From positions 3,467-67,466 of the forward strand of contig CALIHP010000024.1 in assembly GCA_938020565.1 (NCBI GenBank): a stretch of DNA of 64,000 nucleotides, read 5' to 3'. The stretch comes from an uncultured Anaerolineaceae bacterium. GTDB taxonomy: Bacteria; Chloroflexota; Anaerolineae; Anaerolineales; Anaerolineaceae. The notes under the pieces were generated by a model. That model made no database searches, was not told the origin of the DNA, and saw only the letters and a list, made by a program, of their open reading frames with translations. Of the stretch, positions 57,501 to 64,000 are shown piece by piece. Position 1 is the stretch's first letter, and each line of letters begins with the position of its first letter. The position numbers and the translations under genes were made by a program.

Positions 57501-58613
57501 ATGGCGAGTGTAACTTATAATCACGTGTGGAAACGATATGGTGAAGTTGAAGTCCTGAAGGACGTCCAGCTCGAAATCAAGGATAAGGAATTTCTTGTTC
57601 TGGTTGGTCCGTCCGGCTGCGGTAAGTCAACGGCGCTGCGTTGCCTGGCCGGTTTGGAAGAAATCAGCGAAGGCGAGATCCTGATTGGCGACCGCGTCGT
57701 CAACGACGTTTCTCCGAAAGACCGCGATATCGCGATGGTTTTCCAGTCTTACGCGCTCTATCCGCATATGACCGTTTTCGACAACATGGCCTTTGGCCTG
57801 AAGCTTCGCAAGATGCCGAAAGCCGATATCGAGAAACGTGTCAATGAAGCCGCCGCGTCCCTGGGACTCGAACGACTCCTTCATCGTAAACCGCGTGAGT
57901 TATCGGGTGGTCAGCGCCAACGTGTAGCTTTAGGGCGCGCGATCGTTCGAAATCCTCAGGTCTTCCTTTTGGACGAGCCGCTTTCGAACCTTGACGCGAA
58001 ACTCCGCGTCCAGACGCGCTCCGAAATCAGCAAGCTCCACCAGCGGCTTCAGACCACATTCATCTACGTTACCCATGACCAGGTTGAAGCTATGACGATG
58101 GCGGATCGTATCGCCGTCATGTACAAAGGAATTGTCCAGCAGCTTGACACGCCGCAGAACCTTTACAATACGCCGAAGAACTTATTCGTCGCCGGATTTA
58201 TCGGTTCTCCGTCCATGAACTTCTTCAACGCAAAAATCCGCACGGAAGGCGGCAACGTTTTTGTCGACCATCCGGCTTTCTCGGTCCAGATTCCGGACGC
58301 GCGCAAGGAAGTTTATAAGGGAATGAACGGAAAGGACGTTGTCTTCGGCGTTCGGCCTGAGAATATCCATAACCCTGAATTCGCCCCGCCGGGAATTACG
58401 AAAGCCCCGATCAGCGCGAAGGTCGACGTTACGGAATTGATGGGGAATGAAATCTTTGTGTACTGTATTGCCGGAAATACGCAGTTTGTCGCTCGCGTCG
58501 ATCCGCGCAGCAGCTACACCGTCGGACAGACGATCGATCTGGTCTTTGATATGACCAATTTCCATATTTTCGATCTCGCTTCCGACGCGGAGAATCCAAT
58601 CGCGGTTCGCTGA
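57501..58613 (+). CDS. ugpC: Sugar/glycerol-phosphate-type ABC transporter ATPase (UgpC/MsmK/MalK family)
   Basis: A 370-residue CUT1-type ATPase. Walker A is GPSGCGKST, then QSYALYPHMTVFDNM, signature LSGGQRQRVALGRAIV, Walker B VFLLDEPLSNLDAK, switch VTHDQVEAMTMADRI. The C-terminal TOBE/regulatory region (about 240-370) includes FIGSPSMNFFNA and FGVRPENIH. It stands alone, with its own promoter and terminator and no permease or binding-protein gene near it. This suggests a shared ATPase serving several carbohydrate importers, as MsmK does in streptococci (inference). Confidence 0.93.
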   Translation: MASVTYNHVWKRYGEVEVLKDVQLEIKDKEFLVLVGPSGCGKSTALRCLAGLEEISEGEILIGDRVVNDVSPKDRDIAMVFQSYALYPHMTVFDNMAFGLKLRKMPKADIEKRVNEAAASLGLERLLHRKPRELSGGQRQRVALGRAIVRNPQVFLLDEPLSNLDAKLRVQTRSEISKLHQRLQTTFIYVTHDQVEAMTMADRIAVMYKGIVQQLDTPQNLYNTPKNLFVAGFIGSPSMNFFNAKIRTEGGNVFVDHPAFSVQIPDARKEVYKGMNGKDVVFGVRPENIHNPEFAPPGITKAPISAKVDVTELMGNEIFVYCIAGNTQFVARVDPRSSYTVGQTIDLVFDMTNFHIFDLASDAENPIAVR

Positions 58614-58651
58614 GGAATTTCCGAAACCGATTCAACGTAGAATTTATTCAG

Positions 58652-58681
58652 GACGCCGGAGTTTTTCGGCGTCTTTTTTTT
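58652..58681 (+). terminator. Rho-independent terminator after the UgpC-like gene
   Basis: GACGCCG (58652-58658) and CGGCGTC (58667-58673), followed by eight T. The gap to 58894 otherwise holds a weak GAAGCC/GGCTTC inverted repeat and the next promoter. Confidence 0.9.
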
Positions 58682-58838
58682 GTATGCCGGCGGGGCGAAG
58701 AAATCCAGATTCGGGGCGTTCTCCCGAAGCCCGTCGCTTTTTTCGTTTCGGCTTCAAGGATGGCGCCTGAAACGGGGCTGGCGGCGATTTTCAAAAAATC
58801 CGACGCTGGAAGCTTTCCTGATCTGGAAGCGGTCAGGT

Positions 58839-58844
58839 TATAAT
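58839..58844 (+). promoter_or_regulatory. -10 element of the vor operon
   Basis: A perfect TATAAT, about 50 bases before the first ATG; the -35 (TTTCCT region) is weak. Confidence 0.5.
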
Positions 58845-58894
58845 CATTTTAAGCGCGCGGTAACTGGAATTTGAAAAGGGAGCCGATCGGACAA

Positions 58895-59599
58895 ATGGAT
58901 AAGCGGATCATGATCGCAGGCGGTCACTACGGGAGCGGAAAAACTGAGTTCTGCCTGAACCTGGCGATCGAGCTGCGGAAGAAGAACGCGAAGGTCGCGG
59001 TCATCGACCTTGATATTGCCAATCCATATTTCCGGAGCCGTGAAAAAATCGACGCTTTTAAAGCGCTGGGAATCCAGATTTTCGGAAATTTTTTCAGTGA
59101 AGAAGTTACGCTTGAAATACCGGCGTTGAATTCGAACGTCCGAGCTCCGCTTGAAGACAGCGAGACGGCCGCGATTGTGGATTTGGGCGGCGATCCGGAC
59201 GGCGCGAAAGTTATCGTGCAATTTCTCAGCGCATTTACGGCTCACGATTTTGAGTTTCTCTGTGTCGTGAATCCGAACCGGCCTGAAACGGGAACGGTTG
59301 AAAAAGCGATCCTGATGATGAACCGGATCGAAGCCTGGACGACGCTGAAAATTAGCGGACTGGTCAATAACGCTCATTTTCTGAAGGAAACGACCCCGAA
59401 TGACTGTATAGAAGGGGCTTTTTTTTGTTCCGAGATCGCCGCGCGGACGGGGATTCCGCTGCGGTTTAATTGCTGTCCGGAACGGATCCTTCCGGCGTTC
59501 CGCGCTTCGCTTTCGGGCGGCGCCTTTGAAAAAGTTCCGATCCTTCCGATTCGGGAAATTATGCGGGCGTCCTGGCTGGATCAGCGCTTATCTGAATGA
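58895..59599 (+). CDS. P-loop ATPase (MinD/CobQ-like) leading the 2-oxoacid oxidoreductase operon
   Basis: About 234 residues. The Walker A GGHYGSGKTEFCLNLA is followed by the deviant switch region VAVIDLDIANPYFRSRE and VDLGGDPDGAKV. The pattern is that of SIMIBI-type ATPases (MinD, NifH, CobQ), and the protein lacks ferredoxin Cys motifs. I recall such a gene next to kor/vor sets in some anaerobes, but its role is unknown; maturation or assembly of the complex is a guess. ATG 58895 follows AAAAGGGAG; TTG 58871 in the same frame is less likely. Ferredoxin follows 18 bases later. Confidence 0.8.
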   Translation: MDKRIMIAGGHYGSGKTEFCLNLAIELRKKNAKVAVIDLDIANPYFRSREKIDAFKALGIQIFGNFFSEEVTLEIPALNSNVRAPLEDSETAAIVDLGGDPDGAKVIVQFLSAFTAHDFEFLCVVNPNRPETGTVEKAILMMNRIEAWTTLKISGLVNNAHFLKETTPNDCIEGAFFCSEIAARTGIPLRFNCCPERILPAFRASLSGGAFEKVPILPIREIMRASWLDQRLSE

Positions 59600-59617
59600 T
59601 TAGAAAAGGGAGTTGCT

Positions 59618-59842
59618 ATGGGGAAATATTTAGTCAAGTTTGATAAGGATCGGTGCAAGAGCTGCGACCTGTGCGTTTCGGTCTGCCCGAAGAAGATCCT
59701 GCGAATCGATCCGGACCAGATGAATCTGAAGGGATTTCATCCGGCGGATATCTTCGATCAGGACGCCTGCATAGGCTGCGCGCAGTGCGCGATAATCTGC
59801 CCTGATTCGGTAATCAGCGTCTATCGAACCGACGTCGATTAG
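59618..59842 (+). CDS. 2x[4Fe-4S] ferredoxin subunit (delta) of the oxidoreductase
   Basis: A 74-residue bacterial-type ferredoxin. It has two full cluster motifs, CKSCDLCVSVCPK and CIGCAQCAIICPD, and a Lys-rich N-terminus typical of KorD/VorD. It would pass electrons from the catalytic subunits to free ferredoxin. It sits 14 bases before the alpha-subunit gene. Confidence 0.95.
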   Translation: MGKYLVKFDKDRCKSCDLCVSVCPKKILRIDPDQMNLKGFHPADIFDQDACIGCAQCAIICPDSVISVYRTDVD

Positions 59843-59856
59843 AAGGAGGCTGTGAA

Positions 59857-60936
59857 ATGGGACAGAAAGTATTGATGAAAGGCAACGAAGCTTTCGGAGA
59901 GGCCGCGATCCGGGCTGGCTGCCGCTTTTACGTTGGCTATCCGATTACGCCTCAGAACGAGTTGGTCGAATACATGTCCAGGGAGCTCCCGAAGTACGGC
60001 GGGACGTTTATCCAATCCGAAAGCGAATTGGCGACGGTCAATATCGCTTATGGAATCGGCGTCGCCGGCGGAGACGTTTTTATCTCGTCCGCGTCGCCGG
60101 GAATCGCGCTGATGCAGGAGGGGTTCAGCTTTGCCTGCATGGCCGAGGTTCCGATGGTCGCGATCAACGTGTCCCGAACCGGGCCGGGAATCGGCGGGAT
60201 CCAGCCGGCTCAATCGGATTATTATCAGATGACGCGCGGCGGCGGAAACGGCGATTACCATATTCCGGTGTTTACGCCCGCTACGATGCAGGAAGCGATC
60301 GATTGTATTTATAAAAGTTTCGCAATCGCGAATCAATACCGCAACCCGGTTTTTATTATGGCTGACGGCATGATGGGCCAGATGATGGAGCCTGTTGTCC
60401 TTCCGGAACCGCGCGCTCCACAGGCGCTGGAAAAGATTGCCAGCGAAAAGCCCTGGGCGCTGGTCGGACGAAACGGAAAGCCGGAGCGGAACCTGATCCG
60501 CGCGTACGCGCCGACGCCGGCTCGGCTTGAAAAGATGGTGCATCATTTATTCGATAAGTATGCTGCGATGGAAGAAGATCTGGTTGATGCGGCGGTGACG
60601 TCCGTGGAGGACGCTGAAATCGTTTTCGTCGCCTATGGCTCGGCCTCGCGAATCGTAGCGGAGGTTCTGGGCGTTCTGAAAGACCGCGGTATCCGCGCAG
60701 GACTGATCCGCCCGCGGACCGTCTGGCCCTTTCCCTCGTACGCTTTCGATCGCGTTACGCCGAAAACGAAGGTCATCGCCTCCGTTGAACTCAGCATGGG
60801 CCAGATGCTGACCGATGTCGAGCGGGCGGTTCACGGAAGATTTCCGGTGCGCATGATCAGCCGGGTCGGCGGGAATATCCCGTCTTCGGACGACATTGCG
60901 GCCGAAGCTGAAAAGATTCTGGGGGAGTATAAATGA
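59857..60936 (+). CDS. vorB: 2-oxoacid:ferredoxin oxidoreductase alpha subunit (VorB-type)
   Basis: Pyrimidine-binding subunit of a ferredoxin-dependent 2-oxoacid dehydrogenase, 359 residues. Features are KGNEAFGEAAIRAGCRFYVG, YPITPQNELVEYMS, QSESELATVNIAYGIGVAGG, and SRTGPGIGGIQPAQSDYYQ. The pattern and the neighbouring ilvE favour 2-ketoisovalerate (branched-chain) over pyruvate or 2-oxoglutarate. AGGAGG precedes the ATG. It overlaps the beta-subunit gene by 4 bases. The reaction gives acyl-CoA, CO2 and reduced ferredoxin. Confidence 0.92.
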   Translation: MGQKVLMKGNEAFGEAAIRAGCRFYVGYPITPQNELVEYMSRELPKYGGTFIQSESELATVNIAYGIGVAGGDVFISSASPGIALMQEGFSFACMAEVPMVAINVSRTGPGIGGIQPAQSDYYQMTRGGGNGDYHIPVFTPATMQEAIDCIYKSFAIANQYRNPVFIMADGMMGQMMEPVVLPEPRAPQALEKIASEKPWALVGRNGKPERNLIRAYAPTPARLEKMVHHLFDKYAAMEEDLVDAAVTSVEDAEIVFVAYGSASRIVAEVLGVLKDRGIRAGLIRPRTVWPFPSYAFDRVTPKTKVIASVELSMGQMLTDVERAVHGRFPVRMISRVGGNIPSSDDIAAEAEKILGEYK

Positions 60937-61679
60937 AAGCGATTTATGAAAAAACCGTCGGGATGACCGACGCTGAGCTGAGTTATTGTCCGGGCTGCGG
61001 GCATGGCATTGCGCATAAACTCATCATGGGTGTATTGGACGAGAAAGGCCTGCTGGACGGCGCGATCGGCGTCTCTCCGATCGGGTGCAGTGTGATTGCG
61101 CATCAGTATATGAATGTGGAAATGTGCGAAGCGGCGCATGGACGCGCGCCGGCGGTCGCTACCGGAATTAAGCGGGTACACCCGGATCACTTTGTCTTCA
61201 CGTATCAGGGCGATGGAGACCTGGCGTCGATTGGGACGGCTGAGATTGTTCATGCCGCTGTTCGGGCGGAGAATATCTGCGCCTTTTTCATCAATAACGC
61301 AATTTACGGGATGACCGGCGGGCAGATGGCTCCGACGACGCTGATCGGCCAGCGGGCGACGACCGCGGTCCTTGGCCGCGACGCAACTCGAAACGGGATC
61401 CCGCTGCGGGTCGCGGAGATGCTGGCGACGATCGACGGCGCGGCGTACGTCGAACGGGTTTCGATCGATTCCCCGGCGCAGATTCGCAAAGCCCGGAAGG
61501 CGATCGAACGCGCTGTCGAAACACAGCAGAAAATGCTTGGACTGTCGGTGGTCGAGTTCCTGTCGACCTGTCCGACAAACTGGGGGCTGACAGCGCCAGA
61601 TGCGATGGAATGGGTCCGGGAGCGCATGATCCCGTATTATCCTTTAGGCGTGTTTAAAAAACCGGAGGCGATCGCATGA
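60933..61679 (+). CDS. 2-oxoacid:ferredoxin oxidoreductase beta subunit (TPP-binding)
   Basis: A 248-residue thiamine-diphosphate-binding subunit. The N-terminal CPGCGHGIAHKLI and the TPP/Mg motif GDGDLASIGTAEIVHAA followed by NNAIYGMTGGQMAPTT are diagnostic. Later CPTNWGLTAPDAMEWVRE matches the KorB/VorA type. It overlaps alpha and gamma genes by 4 bases each. Confidence 0.94.
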   Translation: MKAIYEKTVGMTDAELSYCPGCGHGIAHKLIMGVLDEKGLLDGAIGVSPIGCSVIAHQYMNVEMCEAAHGRAPAVATGIKRVHPDHFVFTYQGDGDLASIGTAEIVHAAVRAENICAFFINNAIYGMTGGQMAPTTLIGQRATTAVLGRDATRNGIPLRVAEMLATIDGAAYVERVSIDSPAQIRKARKAIERAVETQQKMLGLSVVEFLSTCPTNWGLTAPDAMEWVRERMIPYYPLGVFKKPEAIA

Positions 61680-62218
61680 TTACGACCTGGAAAACTATTG
61701 TCGCCGGGTTCGGCGGTCAGGGGGTCCTGACGATTGGCCGGATGCTGGCGTATGCCGGCATGATCGAAGGCAAGGACGTAACGTTTATCCCGTCATATGG
61801 CGCGGAGATGCGCGGCGGTACGGCGAATTGCTCGACGATTGTCTCGGATCAGCCGATCAGCAGTCCGATCATTTCGGTGCCAAACCTGGTCGCTGCGATG
61901 AATTTGCAGTCGCTGCATAAGTTTGAAAAAACGCTTGAACCGGGCATGTTTCTATTTTATAATACATCCGTAATCCCCGAGACGCCGAAACGCACGGATA
62001 TCCAGATTATCCCGGTCGACGCTAACCGGATCGCGAGCGATATCGGCGCTCCACGCTCAGCGAACATTGTCATGCTGGGCGCGATCGTTCGAAAAACAAA
62101 GCTTTTGAAAGCGGAATCCGTCGAAGCCGCGCTGGCGAAGGAATTCTACGGCGCGAAGGCGGATCTGCTTCCGAAGAACGTTGAGGCGTTGTACGCGGGA
62201 GAAAAACAGTTTATTTAA
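61676..62218 (+). CDS. 2-oxoacid:ferredoxin oxidoreductase gamma subunit
   Basis: A 180-residue POR-gamma domain protein. It has the N-terminal GFGGQGVLTIGRMLAYAGM and PSYGAEMRGGTANCSTIVSD, both canonical, and ends in the usual helical tail. It completes a four-subunit (alpha, beta, gamma, delta) enzyme encoded by 59618-62218. ilvE follows after 9 bases. Confidence 0.94.
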   Translation: MITTWKTIVAGFGGQGVLTIGRMLAYAGMIEGKDVTFIPSYGAEMRGGTANCSTIVSDQPISSPIISVPNLVAAMNLQSLHKFEKTLEPGMFLFYNTSVIPETPKRTDIQIIPVDANRIASDIGAPRSANIVMLGAIVRKTKLLKAESVEAALAKEFYGAKADLLPKNVEALYAGEKQFI

Positions 62219-62227
62219 GGATAAGAC

Positions 62228-63319
62228 ATGGGCAAATATACGTTTCAGGTGACCAGAAATACTGCGCCGAAGCCGAAACCGGACCTGACGGACGGATCCA
62301 AGCTCGGATTTGGGAAATATTTTACCGATCATATGTTCGTGATGGATTATAACGGTGAAAAAGGGTGGCATGGCGGGCGGATCGTTCCTTACGGCCCGTT
62401 TACGCTGGACCCCGCCGCTGCCGTGCTGCATTACGCGATCGAGATGTTCGAGGGAATGAAGGCCTACAAGTCTCCGGACGGGCGTGTCCTGCTCTTCCGT
62501 CCAGACATGAATTTTAAGCGCGTCAATTCGACCGCCGACCGTGTCTGTATTCCGCAGATCGATCCGGAACTGATGATGGAGGCGATCAAGGCGGTCGTCG
62601 ATATCGATCGGGATTGGATCCCGACCGCGAAGAACACATCGCTGTATATTCGTCCGTTCGTTTTCGCCGACGATCCGTATCTCGGAGTGCATCCGGCACA
62701 TTCATATAAGTTCGTGGTGATCCTGAGTCCGGTCGGATCGTACTATCGATCGGATGATGGCGAGCTGCCGGTGACGAAAATTTTCGTCGAGGACGAATAT
62801 TCGCGCGCGATGCCCGGCGGAACTGGATTCGCGAAGATTGGCGCGAACTATGTTATCAGCCTGAAAGCGCAGGAAAAAGCCGTCGCCGCCGGCTGCAGTC
62901 AGGTTTTGTATCTGGATTGCAGCGAAAAGAAGTATGTCCAGGAAATTGGAACGTCGAATGCGTTTTTTGTGATCCATAACGAGGTCGTTACCGCCCCGCT
63001 GGATGGGATGATCCTGCCTGGAATCACGCGGGATACGATTCTACGGCTGCTTGAGGCCTGGAACGTTCCGCATTCCGAACGTAAGCTTTCAATTGACGAA
63101 GTATTCAGCGCTGCGAAGAATGGAACGCTGAATGAATCGTTTGCGTCTGGTACTGCCGCCGTGATTTCGCCGGTCGGCGCTTTTGTCTGGAAAGGCGAGA
63201 CGGTAGAGGTCAATGGGGGGAAAACCGGCCCGATCGCGCAGCGTCTCTATAACGAGATCAGCGCGATTCAAAACGGCCGGGTGAAGGATGAATTCGGCTG
63301 GACTGTCGAGGTTAAATAG
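62228..63319 (+). CDS. ilvE: Branched-chain-amino-acid aminotransferase
   Basis: PLP fold-type IV aminotransferase that interconverts Leu, Ile and Val with their 2-oxoacids. Typical class II IlvE features are LHYAIEMFEGMKAYKSPDG, LYIRPFVFADDPYLGV, the PLP Lys in GTGFAKIGANY, EIGTSNAFFV and LPGITRDTILRL. The length of 363 residues is normal. As the last gene of the oxidoreductase operon it supplies branched-chain 2-oxoacids, supporting the Vor assignment. A strong terminator follows. Confidence 0.96.
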   Translation: MGKYTFQVTRNTAPKPKPDLTDGSKLGFGKYFTDHMFVMDYNGEKGWHGGRIVPYGPFTLDPAAAVLHYAIEMFEGMKAYKSPDGRVLLFRPDMNFKRVNSTADRVCIPQIDPELMMEAIKAVVDIDRDWIPTAKNTSLYIRPFVFADDPYLGVHPAHSYKFVVILSPVGSYYRSDDGELPVTKIFVEDEYSRAMPGGTGFAKIGANYVISLKAQEKAVAAGCSQVLYLDCSEKKYVQEIGTSNAFFVIHNEVVTAPLDGMILPGITRDTILRLLEAWNVPHSERKLSIDEVFSAAKNGTLNESFASGTAAVISPVGAFVWKGETVEVNGGKTGPIAQRLYNEISAIQNGRVKDEFGWTVEVK

Positions 63320-63348
63320 CGGTCGGCCTGAATCCTGACAGTACGGCG

Positions 63349-63393
63349 AACCGGCTCCGATCGATGCAGCTTGAAGATCGAAGCCGGTTTTTT
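63349..63393 (+). terminator. Rho-independent terminator of the vor-ilvE operon
   Basis: AACCGGCT (63349-63356) and AGCCGGTT (63382-63389), with inner pairing of GATCGA-type bases and a run of Ts. Confidence 0.88.
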
Positions 63394-63397
63394 GTTT

Positions 63398-63417
63398 GCC
63401 GTTGGAAAACCAACGGC
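63398..63417. promoter_or_regulatory. Inverted repeat upstream of the cupin gene (possible operator)
   Basis: GCCGTTGG-AAAA-CCAACGGC is a perfect 8-bp inverted repeat. It overlaps the position expected for the -35 of the -10 element TATAAT at 63437-63442, so a repressor could act here. It could also form an RNA hairpin if read from upstream. Confidence 0.5.
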
Positions 63418-63436
63418 GAATCCTGCGCTGACGGTA

Positions 63437-63442
63437 TATAAT
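63437..63442 (+). promoter_or_regulatory. -10 element of the cupin gene
   Basis: A perfect TATAAT, 49 bases before the ATG at 63491; GAGGAG lies before the ATG. Confidence 0.6.
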
Positions 63443-63490
63443 CAGCGCCGCCAACAACAAACTTGCGATGAAAGATTTGAGGAGATATCT

Positions 63491-64000
63491 ATGACAAACG
63501 CGATGATTAAGAACTTTCCGGTCGCAGAGGCGGTCGAGTTGAAAGATGAGGTCGGTTACGCGCCTGGACAGGTCGTCAGCAAGACGCTGGCGCAGAACGC
63601 GGCCGTTTCGGTTACGTTATTCGCCTTCGATAAAAACGAGGAAATCAGTACGCATTCGTCCCATGGGGACGCTTTCGTTCTCTGCCTGGACGGGGTGGGC
63701 CTGATTCGGATCGAGGATCAGGAATTTCCGCTATCCGCGGGGCAGTCGATCCTCATGCCCGCCGAAAAAGAGCATTCGGTTTTTGCCTCAGAACGGTTTA
63801 AAATGCTGCTGGTAGTCGTCTTTCCAAAGGAGGTACTTGCCGTCTTTGGGCGTCCAGGCAGAGCCATCGAAACGATAGGTGGCACGCTGGCTGCTGAAAG
63901 TGTGCACAAAGATTTCGTCTCCCGCCTTGAACTTGGTTTGCTCGTCCTCCGTGCCTGTCGGCATGGAGCGGGTGGCGGCAAAGGGGTTGTGGATACTTGC
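63491..64000 (+). CDS. Small cupin-domain protein, C-terminus apparently replaced at a sequence junction (partial)
   Basis: The first ~112 residues are a single-domain cupin: VSKTLAQNAAVSVTLFAFD, EISTHSSHGDAFVLCLDG, the sugar- or ligand-type metal-site region, then LSAGQSILMPAEKEHSVFA and FKMLLVVVF. Such proteins normally end within a few residues of this point, at about 105-115. Here the frame stays open for another ~55 codons to the window edge with unrelated sequence, while the opposite strand there codes for a plausible different protein. I therefore trust the cupin only to about 63825. Function of the cupin is unknown. Confidence 0.7.
   Translation, partial: MTNAMIKNFPVAEAVELKDEVGYAPGQVVSKTLAQNAAVSVTLFAFDKNEEISTHSSHGDAFVLCLDGVGLIRIEDQEFPLSAGQSILMPAEKEHSVFASERFKMLLVVVFPKEVLAVFGRPGRAIETIGGTLAAESVHKDFVSRLELGLLVLRACRHGAGGGKGVVDTC
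63788..64000 (-). CDS. Fragment resembling a Bacteroidota fimbrillin-type surface protein (partial, both ends uncertain)
   Basis: The minus strand is open from the window edge to a TGA at 63788-63790. The peptide includes FAATRSMPTGTEDEQTKF, GDEIFVHTF and TYRFDGSAWTPKDGKYLLW, a pattern familiar from fimbrillin/Mfa-like proteins of Bacteroidales. Its codon use (GCC, CCC, CAG) differs from the GCG/CCG-preferring genes of this chromosome. It probably comes from another organism through mis-assembly, or less likely from transfer. The last residues before the stop lie in the cupin and are likely spurious. Confidence 0.45.
   Translation of the reverse strand, partial: ASIHNPFAATRSMPTGTEDEQTKFKAGDEIFVHTFSSQRATYRFDGSAWTPKDGKYLLWKDDYQQHFKPF

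Noticed and set aside
63880..63895. A second good sigma-54 match, TGGCACG-CTGG-CTGCT
   Set aside because: It lies in the suspected foreign segment at the window end, inside coding sequence, with no gene placed to use it.

Overview
The window is a moderately GC-rich, densely packed bacterial chromosome segment, dominated by housekeeping genes in short operons on both strands. The gene content points to a member of the Chloroflexota, most likely an anaerobic Anaerolineae. The main reasons are a mevalonate kinase paired with an isopentenyl phosphate kinase, a ferredoxin-dependent branched-chain 2-oxoacid oxidoreductase, a DUF5679-topoisomerase I fusion, a sigma-54 gene and TrmFO. This assignment is inference; no rRNA or tRNA gene is visible.

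Layout. 1-1067: end of a nickel-pincer (lar) operon with a His-rich LarC N-terminal half. 1072-4984: iron-type ABC uptake operon (permease, ATPase, binding protein, methyltransferase) behind a strong promoter and a DtxR-like operator. 4997-13042 (minus): oligopeptide ABC operon oppA-B-C-D-F plus a small membrane protein; OppC carries a very large extracytoplasmic insertion. 13120-15931: cysteine desulfurase, MnmA, a small membrane protein and a cold-shock protein. 15940-17311 (minus): trmFO. 17456-25052: a five-gene sigma-54 module (rpoN with a zinc-ribbon insert, a PAS histidine kinase, a sigma-54 activator without a DNA-binding domain, a two-helix membrane protein, and a TPR protein with a gingipain/caspase-like C25 protease domain), preceded by a sigma-54-type promoter. 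25053-26462: foreign-looking AlkD-like and GNAT genes behind a 28-bp palindrome. 26560-30717: primosome operon (bifunctional nuclease, DnaB, DnaD-like protein, tandem-ATPase helicase loader). 30845-34106: a metallo-hydrolase, an AT-rich gap and two tandem secreted paralogues. 34145-37209: cobalamin riboswitch and btuFCD. 37311-47024: HAD nucleotidase, CtpA-type protease, ffh, rpsP-khpA-rimM, dprA, manC, topA. 47055-49119: a large anchored protein of unknown function. 49139-53447 (minus): UbiA-type prenyltransferase, mevalonate kinase, isopentenyl phosphate kinase, dGTPase-like, greA; divergent from tlyA through one palindromic promoter. 54302-57047 (minus): polar amino-acid ABC operon with a TrpR-like protein. 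57165-57378: a structured RNA with the size and architecture of 6S RNA. 57434-58681: a stand-alone UgpC/MalK-type ATPase. 58839-63393: a 2-ketoisovalerate:ferredoxin oxidoreductase operon ending in ilvE. The final ~200 bases look like a junction between a cupin gene and a Bacteroidota-type fimbrillin fragment.

Together the genes describe an anaerobic organism that imports peptides, amino acids, iron complexes and cobalamin, and that oxidises branched-chain amino acids through IlvE and a ferredoxin-linked oxidoreductase. The most interesting candidate system is the sigma-54/two-component/TPR-C25 protease operon. Next are the 6S-like RNA, the leaderless promoter architecture, the tandem helicase loader and the OppC insertion. 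All family assignments come from reading motifs, without database searches.
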